Of a stretch of 64,000 nucleotides of DNA, positions 9,261-16,899 are shown one piece after another. A model generated the notes under the pieces. That model was not told the DNA's origin, did no database searches, and worked only from the letters and a program-made list of their open reading frames with translations. The DNA lies in contig NZ_FMYX01000009.1 in assembly GCF_900102675.1 (NCBI RefSeq), positions 124,001 to 188,000 on the forward strand. The letters run 5' to 3'. The stretch comes from Pseudomonas guariconensis (GTDB lineage: Bacteria > Pseudomonadota > Gammaproteobacteria > Pseudomonadales > Pseudomonadaceae). Numbering within the stretch: the first letter of the stretch is position 1; every line of letters begins with the position of its first letter. The position numbers and the translations under genes are program-made.

Positions 9261-9300
9261 AATAAATACAGCGGATTGCCATATTCAACTGGCATGGCCC
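9261..9300. promoter_or_regulatory. Possible operator/promoter region of the homoserine-dehydrogenase operon
   Basis: The gap between the terminator and the gene at 9351 is AT-richer than its surroundings. It holds the short palindrome TTGGCCAA and a TGCCA/TGGCA inverted repeat with an AT-rich spacer. Such degenerate repeats suit an Lrp-type regulator, but this is inference from layout only. Confidence 0.35.
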
Positions 9301-9350
9301 GGCTCTTAGGCTAACCCCATCGACCAATCGCCTGAGAAGGACCACGCAGC

Positions 9351-10394
9351 ATGACTGAATACAAGATCGCACTCGTTGGCTTTGGCGGAGTGAACCGCGC
9401 CCTGGCCCAGCTGATCGCCGAGCGCAATGCGCGCTGGCAGCAGGAGTTGGGTTTCAGCCTGAAGATCGTCGGCGTCACCGACCTGTTCCTGGGGTCGGCC
9501 ATCGACCGCGATGGCCTGGATGCCGCCACCCTGGTCGCGCTACCGGCCAGCAAGGGGGCGCTGGCGCAGTTGGCACAAGGCTCGGCGGAGGCCTTCAATG
9601 AGGCGGTGATCAAGCAGTCCGGCGCCGACATCATCGCTGAGGCCACATTCACCAATCCCAAGGATGGCGAACCTGCTGCCACCTTCTGCCGCTGGGCGCT
9701 GGAGGCGGGCAAGCATGTGGTCACCACCAACAAAGGGCCGGTTGCCCTGCATGCCCAGTCGCTCAAGGCGCTGGCCAAGGCCAAGGGGGTGTCGTTCGAG
9801 TACGAAGGCGCCGTGATGAGCGGCACCCCGGTCCTGCGCATGGCACGCCAGACATTGCCCGGAGCAGGGCTGGTCGGTTTCGAGGGCATTCTGAACGGCA
9901 CCTCCAACTATGTGCTGACGCGCATGGAAGAAGGCCTTGGCTTTGCAGAGGCGGTCGCCAAGGCCCAGGAATTGGGCTACGCCGAAGCGGACCCGAGTGC
10001 CGACGTCGAAGGTTACGACGTGCGCCTGAAGGTGGTCATTCTGGCCAACGAACTGCTGGGCGCCTGCCTGCAGGTCAGCGATGTGGCGTGCAGCGGCATC
10101 AGCGCGATCACCTGCGACGATATCCAGCAGGCCCTGGCCTCGGGCCAGCGCTGGAAGCTGATCGGTGCTGCCAGCCGTAACCAGGACGGCTCGGTCCAGG
10201 CCAGCGTGCAAGCCCGCCTGCTACCCGGCAACCACCCCCTGGCAGGCATCAGCGGCGCCACCAACGCGGTCGCATTCGATACCAAACTGCTGGGCGCCGT
10301 GACTGTGTCGGGCCCTGGCGCCGGGCGGATCGAAACCGCATTTGCCTTGCTGTCGGACATCGTCGCCATCCACGCCACCAAGCACTCGGCCTGA
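9351..10394 (+). CDS. Homoserine-dehydrogenase family oxidoreductase without ACT domain
   Basis: A 347-residue NAD(P)-dependent enzyme. The Rossmann motif GFGGVN is at residues 10-15, the conserved TTNKGPVA places the catalytic lysine at K128, and the substrate-binding block GYAEADPSADVEGYD is intact. Homoserine dehydrogenases interconvert homoserine and aspartate-4-semialdehyde. Biosynthetic proteobacterial forms usually carry a C-terminal ACT domain for threonine feedback; this one ends without it. With the aldehyde dehydrogenase 11 bases downstream, the likely direction is oxidation of homoserine to the semialdehyde and then to aspartate, which is inference. GAGAAGGA precedes the ATG. Confidence 0.88.
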   Translation: MTEYKIALVGFGGVNRALAQLIAERNARWQQELGFSLKIVGVTDLFLGSAIDRDGLDAATLVALPASKGALAQLAQGSAEAFNEAVIKQSGADIIAEATFTNPKDGEPAATFCRWALEAGKHVVTTNKGPVALHAQSLKALAKAKGVSFEYEGAVMSGTPVLRMARQTLPGAGLVGFEGILNGTSNYVLTRMEEGLGFAEAVAKAQELGYAEADPSADVEGYDVRLKVVILANELLGACLQVSDVACSGISAITCDDIQQALASGQRWKLIGAASRNQDGSVQASVQARLLPGNHPLAGISGATNAVAFDTKLLGAVTVSGPGAGRIETAFALLSDIVAIHATKHSA

Positions 10395-10405
10395 GGAGCA
10401 ACCCC

Positions 10406-11824
10406 ATGAATCTGTCCTACCTGCCACGGGTTTCCTTGCAGGAGCCCGCCTTGATCGACGTGTATAGCCCCTTCGATGGCAGCCTCGTCGGCAGCGTCGA
10501 AAACCTCGGTGTCCAGGACGTGCCGGGCCTGTTGGCCCGCGCTCGCCAGGGCGTCAGCGACAGCGCCGCACTGCCTCGGCATCGCCGAGCCAGCATCCTG
10601 GAAAATACCGCGCGGCTCATCGAGCGGGATGCGGCGGACTTCGCCGGCCTGATCGTCGACGAGGCGGGCAAGACCCTGCGCCAGGCCGAAAAAGAAGTGA
10701 AGCGTTGCATCAACACCCTCAGGCTCTCCGCCGAGGAAGCGCGGCGCAACGCCGGGGAAGTGGTGCCTTTCGATGCCTATGAAGGCTCGGAATCGCGCCA
10801 AGGCTGGTTCACCCGCGAACCCCTGGGGTTGATCCTGGCGATCACCCCTTACAACGACCCGCTGAACCTTGTGGCCCACAAGCTTGGCCCGGCCATCGCC
10901 GGGGGCAACGCGGTCATTCTCAAGCCTTCGGAGTTGACCCCGCTGTCGGCCATCAAGCTGGTGCAATACCTGGGCCTGGCGGGTTTGCCCGACACCGTGG
11001 TCACTGTCGCCACCGGCGGCGCCGAGCTGGGCAAGGCCCTGGTCGCGGTGCGTGAAGTCCGTATGATTTCCTTCACCGGCGGCTTCGCTACCGGCGAGCA
11101 GATTGCGCGTAACGCGGGCCTGAAGAAGCTAGCCATGGACCTGGGCGGCAATGCCCCGGTGCTGGTGCTGGAAGACTGCGACCTTGCCGCCACGGTCGAG
11201 GCCTGCGTCTCGGGTGCATTCTGGGCGGCCGGGCAGAACTGCATCGGTACCCAGCGCATTCTCGTGCACGCCTCGATCTATGAGGCGTTCCGCGAGCGCT
11301 TCGTCGCCCTGACACGCTCGATGGTGTTGGGCGATCCCGCCCGGCGCGAAACCGACATGGGGCCGATGATCACCGAGGCCGCGGCACGACGGGTCGAGGC
11401 CCTGGTGGACCAGGCGCTGGAGGAGGGGGCAACGCTGCTGTGCGGCCACCAGCGCGAGGGCGCCGCCTATGCACCTACCGTGCTCGAGCAGGTCTCCCAC
11501 GCCAGCCAATTGTGGCGCGAAGAAGCGTTCGCACCGGTGGTCATGCTGGCGCCGTTCGATGATCGCGAGCAGGCCATCGCCCTGGCCAATGCGCCGGAGT
11601 ACAGCCTGCATGCCGGCGTGTTCACCCAGGATCTGTCCGCCGCGCTTGCACTGGCCAAGCGCATCGAGGCCGGTGGCGTGATGATCAACGACTCCTCGGA
11701 CTACCGCTTCGACGCCATGCCGTTCGGCGGTTCCAAGTACGGCAGCCTCGGGCGCGAGGGTGTGCGCTTCGCCTATGAAGACATGACCCAGCCCAAGGTG
11801 GTCTGCATCAATCAACTGAGTTAA
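10406..11824 (+). CDS. NAD(P)-dependent aldehyde dehydrogenase
   Basis: A 472-residue aldehyde dehydrogenase superfamily enzyme. The nucleophilic cysteine is C279 in AAGQNCIGTQ, the general-base region reads MDLGGNAP, and the C-terminal MPFGGSKYGSLGREG is standard. The DLGGNAP form is seen in lactaldehyde- and phosphonoacetaldehyde-type dehydrogenases rather than in betaine-aldehyde types. Since it follows a homoserine-dehydrogenase-like gene by 11 bases, aspartate-4-semialdehyde is a sensible candidate substrate. GAGGAG precedes the ATG. Confidence 0.9.
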   Translation: MNLSYLPRVSLQEPALIDVYSPFDGSLVGSVENLGVQDVPGLLARARQGVSDSAALPRHRRASILENTARLIERDAADFAGLIVDEAGKTLRQAEKEVKRCINTLRLSAEEARRNAGEVVPFDAYEGSESRQGWFTREPLGLILAITPYNDPLNLVAHKLGPAIAGGNAVILKPSELTPLSAIKLVQYLGLAGLPDTVVTVATGGAELGKALVAVREVRMISFTGGFATGEQIARNAGLKKLAMDLGGNAPVLVLEDCDLAATVEACVSGAFWAAGQNCIGTQRILVHASIYEAFRERFVALTRSMVLGDPARRETDMGPMITEAAARRVEALVDQALEEGATLLCGHQREGAAYAPTVLEQVSHASQLWREEAFAPVVMLAPFDDREQAIALANAPEYSLHAGVFTQDLSAALALAKRIEAGGVMINDSSDYRFDAMPFGGSKYGSLGREGVRFAYEDMTQPKVVCINQLS

Positions 11825-11845
11825 TGCACAAGGGAGTACACATCG

Positions 11846-12205
11846 ATGATCACACGTCATGCCTCAGGCGACCGGATGTCGCTGGCCGTCAGCTACCGAG
11901 GCCTGTTCGAAACGGCGGGTATCGCCGCCCACGACCTGCAACAGGATGTGCAGGGGCAACTCCGGCAAGTGCTTGCGATCATCGATGGCCTGATGGCCGA
12001 GGCAAGCATCGGTAAGGACCAGTTGACCCGGGTTCAGTTATGGCTAGCGGACTACAGCCATTTCGACCGGGTCAACGAGGTGTACGACGCCTGGCTTGAG
12101 GGCTGCCCAAAGCCAGTGCGTGCCTGCGTCGGCGCTGACCTGGGCGACGGTTACCTGGTGGAGATGCAGGTGTTTGCGATTCATCAGGGGAGTGCTGGGG
12201 GCTAG
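11846..12205 (+). CDS. ridA: RidA/YjgF-family protein
   Basis: A 119-residue RidA-family protein with the conserved arginine in KPVRACVGADLG and the acidic residue in LVEMQVFA, the pattern of active imine deaminases. RidA proteins hydrolyse reactive 2-aminoacrylate or 2-aminocrotonate enamines released by PLP lyases. It closes the hom-ALDH operon, which fits enamine clearance for the PLP enzymes upstream. AGGGAG precedes the ATG. Its stop codon overlaps the stop of the convergent GIY-YIG gene in a shared CTAG. Confidence 0.88.
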   Translation: MITRHASGDRMSLAVSYRGLFETAGIAAHDLQQDVQGQLRQVLAIIDGLMAEASIGKDQLTRVQLWLADYSHFDRVNEVYDAWLEGCPKPVRACVGADLGDGYLVEMQVFAIHQGSAGG

Positions 12206-12672
12206 CGCCAGTAATACCCCGAGCACTCATGTTGAAGCGCCCCCGGGAACTCCCAGTTGCGAATCAAGTACTGCTCCGCACCCGGCAGCGCGCAGTCAAT
12301 ATGGCGGCGGTTGAGCGCCGGTTTGTGCGCTGCAATCAACACCGACTCCACGGCGCGGATTGCTTGCGCGGTGAGCTGTTGCCCCTCTTCAAGGGTGCCC
12401 AGGGAGACCGAGAGATTGGCGTGATACCAGAACCGGCCCTTCAGATGCTCCCCCAGCCGCGCCCGAAAAGACCGGCCAGTGGCGGACATTTTCGTCTCGC
12501 CAATATACAGAAGCACATCCGGTCCATAGACCGGATGACGCCCGTAGAGGCAGTAAAAACCGGTGCGCTGAAAACCGTCTGCCTCCGGCAGCCCGTGCAC
12601 CTGTTCGTTGGGGTCATAGTGGATCTTGATCCGATCGGACCAGGAAATATCGACAACGGTGAATTCGGTCAT
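12202..12672 (-). CDS. GIY-YIG domain protein (putative nuclease)
   Basis: A 156-residue protein with the GIY-YIG fold: TGFYCLYG then LLYIGET, the basic helix SFRARLGEHL, the catalytic-type glutamate in AVESVLIAA, and the end motif HKPALN. These match the Tyr, Tyr, Arg, Glu and Asn positions of GIY-YIG nucleases. It is cytosolic and lacks other domains. It lies 41 bases after a membrane-protein gene on the same strand and probably shares its transcript. Its role is unknown; DNA repair, defence or mobile-element history are all possible. The start at 12672 gives MTEFTVVDIS with an AAGAGAG site upstream. Confidence 0.78.
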   Translation of the reverse strand: MTEFTVVDISWSDRIKIHYDPNEQVHGLPEADGFQRTGFYCLYGRHPVYGPDVLLYIGETKMSATGRSFRARLGEHLKGRFWYHANLSVSLGTLEEGQQLTAQAIRAVESVLIAAHKPALNRRHIDCALPGAEQYLIRNWEFPGALQHECSGYYWR

Positions 12673-12713
12673 GGCGCTCTCTTGGCGGGTCTCAAGCTGG
12701 CGTGTTGACAGTG

Positions 12714-13631
12714 TCATCTGCGCTCGAGTTGGCGATATTGATGCAGGGCATGGAGGGACAAGGCCAGGATCACGGGGATGTGCAAGGTCATGGAGATCGC
12801 CCCGATGTCGTACCAGACGTGGGCAACCGTATTGAGATAGAAGAACAGCGCAAACAGCCCAAATAATGATTGCTGGAACAACTGCGGCTTGTCTTTTTTC
12901 AAGTGGCTGCGTGTTCTGTCGAAGGCAATGCCGCTGAACACGATGCTCAACAGGAACCCGATAATTGGGATGAGCAGGAGCGGGTGGGCGCTTCCTGTGT
13001 CGGTCAGCCTGCGAGCAAGGAAGAAGTACTCGCCGGCCAGGAGGATCAGCGAGGACGTCAGGATGAAGGCGAACAGGTAGAAATACCCGTTCAGAATGCA
13101 TTCGAGTACTGGTTTCTCCTGGCGTTCTTCTTCCTGCCGGTTTCTCGGCATACTCACTGCGGCCGTCAGCAACCCACCGCCCAGCCCCCCGAGTGTCATG
13201 GCGGTGAAGGTGGTCAGCACGCCAGCCAGCTCGATCTTGCCGAGCAATCGCTCGCGCTCGTTTTTCAATGAGGCGGCATTGGGTGCAGGGTTGGTGGTCT
13301 TGTCAGGCGTGAGCCTCCCACTCCCAGGGGCCGGCGTTTCGAGCCCGGATAATTGCTGCTCTACATCGATCAAGCGTTTCTTGGCACTGAGGCTGTCAGC
13401 TGCGATATCTGCTGTGATGATCACCGCCCCACAGATGGCGATGACAAAACCCAGCATCAATCCGCGGGCGGTGCTCAGTTTCAACGGGATGATGGAGGCG
13501 AAAAACGTCACGATGCCCCAGACGACGAGCATCTCCAGGAAAGGGGTTTGTATCAGCTCATTCCAGTTGTCGAGCCTGGAAAGGTATTGCTGCTGCAGGG
13601 TCTGGAAGAGCGGTTGGATACTCGACTGCAC
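12714..13631 (-). CDS. Multi-pass membrane protein of unknown function
   Basis: A 305-residue protein I do not recognise. Hydrophobic segments lie near residues 33-50, 57-77, 135-155, 185-205, 215-235, 250-270 and 278-295. A charged, proline-rich loop with coiled-coil character (residues about 82-130) sits between the second and third. The start is GTG at 13631 (MQSSIQPLFQ) with only a weak ribosome-binding site. It is upstream of the GIY-YIG gene by 41 bases, so a membrane-anchored partner for that nuclease-like protein is possible. Confidence 0.7.
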   Translation of the reverse strand: MQSSIQPLFQTLQQQYLSRLDNWNELIQTPFLEMLVVWGIVTFFASIIPLKLSTARGLMLGFVIAICGAVIITADIAADSLSAKKRLIDVEQQLSGLETPAPGSGRLTPDKTTNPAPNAASLKNERERLLGKIELAGVLTTFTAMTLGGLGGGLLTAAVSMPRNRQEEERQEKPVLECILNGYFYLFAFILTSSLILLAGEYFFLARRLTDTGSAHPLLLIPIIGFLLSIVFSGIAFDRTRSHLKKDKPQLFQQSLFGLFALFFYLNTVAHVWYDIGAISMTLHIPVILALSLHALHQYRQLERR

Positions 13632-13727
13632 TTATCTGTCCGAAGGTCGCGAAAAGAAGATCCAACCTGTTAGATCGCCCTGGGTTTGCAGATCTTTAAT
13701 GATTTGCAGGGCGTTTCTAATGCTGCA

Positions 13728-14495
13728 TCAGCGTCTACGGCGCAACACCGCTGCCAGCGCCACGGTCAACACCACCGCCAGCACCACGGCCAAGGCAAAG
13801 GTCGCCGCGATCCCCAACTGCTCCAGCAACCCTGCGACCACCAGATAAAACGCGATAACCCCCACCGCCCCGATGGCATTGCCCCGCACCATCGCCGCCA
13901 TCCCCGCGCGCCCGCCCTGCACATGGGCGAACACCACCAATGGCCAGGCAATCACCGGAATCGGCGCCAGCATCCCGCTCGCTGCCGGCCCCAGCCAGCT
14001 GGCAAAGCCGGTGGTGACCATCAGCAAGGTGGTGGCGGCCACCATGCGCAGGGGGATTTCCCAGTAGCGATGACGGGGTTTGGCCAACAGCTCTGGCTTG
14101 GGTTCGCGGTCGGTCGCGCGGATCAGCCAGGCGATCAGCGCCACGGAGACGGCAATCGACAGGTACAGGCTGCCGCCGTGGGTAAAGGCGTAGGCGGCCA
14201 CGGCGTAGAGCGCCAAGGCCAGCAGAACGGCCCAGCCTATGCCGGTACGGCGGGTCGCATACAGATAGCAGACGTAGGTCGCCTGCACCGCTGCAAGGCC
14301 GCCGAGCGCACCGGGTACTGCGTTCAGGGTGAAGGCGGTGCCTTGTTCCAGGCATAGGAAGGTCATCACCAGCGCGGAGGTGATGGGCAAGCCGGACAAC
14401 AATCCACCCAGCAGGCCACCCCAGCGCCGCGAAGCGAGGGAGACGGCCCACATCAGAAGCGGGGTGACGATGAGCTTGAGGTAGAAGAGCGTCAT
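13728..14495 (-). CDS. Integral membrane protein, unknown function
   Basis: A 255-residue, almost wholly hydrophobic protein with about eight membrane segments and short loops, a single polar loop (DREPKPELLAKPRHRY) in the middle and an arginine-rich C-terminus. The composition suggests a small transporter or permease-like protein, but no family signature is visible to me. The start at 14495 (MTLFYLKLIVTP) avoids a polar, proline-rich leader encoded upstream. It is 96 bases downstream of the preceding minus-strand gene and has its own start region. Confidence 0.75.
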   Translation of the reverse strand: MTLFYLKLIVTPLLMWAVSLASRRWGGLLGGLLSGLPITSALVMTFLCLEQGTAFTLNAVPGALGGLAAVQATYVCYLYATRRTGIGWAVLLALALYAVAAYAFTHGGSLYLSIAVSVALIAWLIRATDREPKPELLAKPRHRYWEIPLRMVAATTLLMVTTGFASWLGPAASGMLAPIPVIAWPLVVFAHVQGGRAGMAAMVRGNAIGAVGVIAFYLVVAGLLEQLGIAATFALAVVLAVVLTVALAAVLRRRR

Positions 14496-14820
14496 TGCCG
14501 GCGGCTCGTCCGCGTCGATTGTGCCGGGGGGGCAGAGGGCGTGGGGATGGCGCGGTCTTCCGGCTTCATGCAATCGGTCCTTGAGCACAGGCGGGTGTGA
14601 CCGAGCATGCGGTGCTCCAGTGTTGATGGTCAACCCTTGTGCGCGCCGTTGCTGAGGCGGCTATTCGGGGCTGGCGAAAAGGCCTCGAAGGGGCGGGCAG
14701 GGAGATGACGAGGTTCTTCGGAAGGCACCGACATACAGGCCATCAGGGGCTGCGTACGCTACGGGTTTTGCACGCGGCGACTGGTTTTCCGCCATCTCGG
14801 TTCTTCAGACAGGATGCTTG
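14496..14820. other. Intergenic region between divergent genes
   Basis: About 325 bases separate the membrane-protein gene (minus) from the unknown protein at 14821 (plus). No gene, RNA or clear repeat is seen. In frame with the plus-strand gene, codons stay open back to about 14655, but no ATG, GTG or TTG occurs there, so an N-terminal extension is unlikely. Both promoters must lie here. Confidence 0.5.
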
Positions 14821-15729
14821 ATGAGACTTACACGCTTGGACGAACTCGGAGCACGCCCCTCGACCTACCTGGCGCGGATGCGCATCGAGCAACTGATCGA
14901 TCTGCCTCGGTTGTTTGCGGTGATCGATGCCGACCCGGCGCTGATCGGGGCGGGGGTGGTTTATATCGATGCGCAGTACAACATCGTCAACCTGCGTAGG
15001 TTTCAGGCGGTGTGCAGTGTGGTGCCGAAGCGGGTGGTGATTCAGGAGCTGAGGCGGCATGTTACGCCACAGCAGTATGTGGAGCAGGTTCAGCGAGGTT
15101 CGCGCGAGTCTCGGCTCCTTGAAGAGATGGCCAATATGGGGGTGGCTTGTACTGGCGCGGTCTTGAGTGTGGCACTTGTCATTGGGGGTGGCGGAGTGTC
15201 TGCTGTTTCTGCAGGGCTCGCTACGCCGATAATGTATCTCGGGATGGCGGGTGCGGTAGTGTCGGTCGTTCAGTGCGGTATCGGTATCAGAAGGGCAAGA
15301 GCCGAATACACCAACCCTGGACTTGTCGATCGGTGGGATAACGATCAATGGGTCCTGTCAGTAAGCCGGTTGCTTGATGCGATTTCGTTGCTTGCGGTCC
15401 TTGGGGGCAGCTACAACATGATCAAGTACCTGCAGCATTTGAGGTCTGTGACGGGACGTAGCTGGTCCGAGTTATTGAGGCCCTTGGGACGACAGCAGCG
15501 TAAGGCGTTGAACAATGAACTGCTTCGCATCAGTCATCCAAGCCTTACGAAAAAACAGCTAAAGCTAGCGCAGCAGACTGGTCAGATGAAAAAAAGGCTC
15601 ACCGCTATAGAGATGAAGAGGGTGACATCTATTCAGATACGTGAGTCCCTGGCTAACGTACTTGGGATCGCCGGAAATGCGACTGTGCAGTCTATCGTCG
15701 TTAGTACTGTCGAGCTTGATACAAAATGA
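14821..15729 (+). CDS. Unknown protein with glycine-rich hydrophobic segments; candidate membrane-active effector
   Basis: A 302-residue protein of no recognised family. A soluble N-terminal part (about 1-100) is followed by a long hydrophobic, glycine-rich stretch at about 104-155 (GAVLSVALVIGGGGVSAV, then more), a shorter one at about 176-200, and a lysine/arginine-rich C-terminal part. Glycine-zipper segments of this kind are common in membrane-inserting toxins and also in transport proteins. The next gene overlaps it by 4 bases and encodes a small four-helix membrane protein with a paralogue after it, the usual layout of a membrane toxin with immunity proteins. Base composition is less GC-rich than the flanks. 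The start is ATG at 14821, or TTG at 14818. Confidence 0.6.
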   Translation: MRLTRLDELGARPSTYLARMRIEQLIDLPRLFAVIDADPALIGAGVVYIDAQYNIVNLRRFQAVCSVVPKRVVIQELRRHVTPQQYVEQVQRGSRESRLLEEMANMGVACTGAVLSVALVIGGGGVSAVSAGLATPIMYLGMAGAVVSVVQCGIGIRRARAEYTNPGLVDRWDNDQWVLSVSRLLDAISLLAVLGGSYNMIKYLQHLRSVTGRSWSELLRPLGRQQRKALNNELLRISHPSLTKKQLKLAQQTGQMKKRLTAIEMKRVTSIQIRESLANVLGIAGNATVQSIVVSTVELDTK

Positions 15730-16187
15730 CGTATATAAGAAAAGAGCTTCCGATCTGGATCAGGCCTTATTTCACGATCTTCTCCGCCGTCTTTGTTCTC
15801 TCCATTGCCGCAGGAGTTAACGGGGTTACGAGTGTCGCGGAAAAATTCCTCACTGGCCCTATGCAAGAGCATGCTCTGGATGCCACGGCAGGCTCCATTA
15901 GTTTGGTTGTCTTGGTTCAGATTCTCTTGATTTTGAGAGCCCATGTACGAGCGCTGAAAAGTTTAGTGGTGCTGCTGGTAATTGCGCTGATCAGCACCCT
16001 CGCAACCTATACGACCTCATCCAATGCCCAGGTGACCGTCATGTCCGCCATTCTCCCGTTGGCGGCCTTATTGCTGATGAACACTCGTCGCTTCAGAGGC
16101 CTTTGGAAACGCCTATGCGTCATGCGCAGGCGCCGCACCCGCCAGCGGCGCCTGATCAGGCAACTGAAGCGAACCGACAGGCGTTAG
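15726..16187 (+). CDS. Small four-helix membrane protein, copy 1; candidate immunity protein
   Basis: A 153-residue protein with about four hydrophobic segments and a highly basic C-terminus (NTRRFRGLWKRLCVMRRRR and onward). Its ATG overlaps the stop of the preceding gene (ATGA), implying translational coupling. A paralogue follows at 16328. Small multi-pass proteins next to a membrane-active toxin often act as immunity proteins in the inner membrane. No family is recognised, so this role is inference. Confidence 0.65.
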   Translation: MTYIRKELPIWIRPYFTIFSAVFVLSIAAGVNGVTSVAEKFLTGPMQEHALDATAGSISLVVLVQILLILRAHVRALKSLVVLLVIALISTLATYTTSSNAQVTVMSAILPLAALLLMNTRRFRGLWKRLCVMRRRRTRQRRLIRQLKRTDRR

Positions 16188-16327
16188 TTTCCGATCCTGC
16201 CGATACTGCGCCTTATCGAAGGCCGTATTAGCGGGTTTAGCCACGAATAGCCAGTGCACCAATACAAGGCGATTTCTTGGAAGGGTGTTCGAGCGATCGC
16301 CGTAAACGTCATGGAGTTTGATCCAGA

Positions 16328-16786
16328 ATGATATATTACGAACCGTTGCCTTGGGCGATAAGGCGGCGTCTTACGATCTTCTTGGCTATTTACTTTCTTA
16401 CACTGATGGCAGGTGCGGCCGCGTTGTTTAGCATCACTCAGGTAATTCCATTGAGCCGCGATAAAGTAGGTTTAATATATTTTGTGGGCTTAGGCTTGGC
16501 GTTTTTTACTGTGTGTCTAGTCTTTTTTGTATCGAGGGCTCATCCTCGCGCACTGAAAAGCCTAATTGTTTTACTCGTGGTGTGTTTCTTATGTGCATCC
16601 TTCATCTACAAGACATCACCAAAGCCCGTCTTAACTCTGATGGTCTTGCTTCCCTCATTGATTGCCTTATGGCTACTGAACACCCGCCGCTTTCGAGGCC
16701 TCTGGAAACGCCTCTGCGTCATGCGCAGGCGCCGCACCCGCCAGCGACGCCTGATCCGACAGCTCAAACGAATGCGTAGGCGTTAG
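16328..16786 (+). CDS. Small four-helix membrane protein, copy 2; candidate immunity paralogue
   Basis: A 152-residue paralogue of the preceding protein, with the same membrane layout. The last 30 or so residues are nearly identical between copies (RRFRGLWKRLCVMRRRRTRQ and onward), while the N-terminal membrane part has diverged strongly. It sits after a 140-base gap with no gene. Duplication with divergence in the membrane part and constancy in the tail suits immunity genes adapting to different toxin variants, but this is not proven. The coding sequence is AT-richer than the steroid cluster. Confidence 0.65.
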   Translation: MIYYEPLPWAIRRRLTIFLAIYFLTLMAGAAALFSITQVIPLSRDKVGLIYFVGLGLAFFTVCLVFFVSRAHPRALKSLIVLLVVCFLCASFIYKTSPKPVLTLMVLLPSLIALWLLNTRRFRGLWKRLCVMRRRRTRQRRLIRQLKRMRRR

Positions 16787-16821
16787 GTTTCTGATGACGG
16801 CGTCGTCCTTGTGGACGCCTG

Positions 16822-16866
16822 CGCGGGTAAATTGGAGCGCCGGAGCGCCACTCCCATTTACCCGCG
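16822..16866. repeat. REP-like palindrome
   Basis: CGCGGGTAAAT (16822-16832) and ATTTACCCGCG (16856-16866) form a perfect 11-bp stem with an imperfect GGAGCG-type inner stem. This is the common REP core of P. putida-group genomes. It lies between the convergent membrane-protein and metY genes. Confidence 0.75.
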
Positions 16867-16899
16867 AATAGGCCAGGGCCTGTCAACGATTGCAACCCG

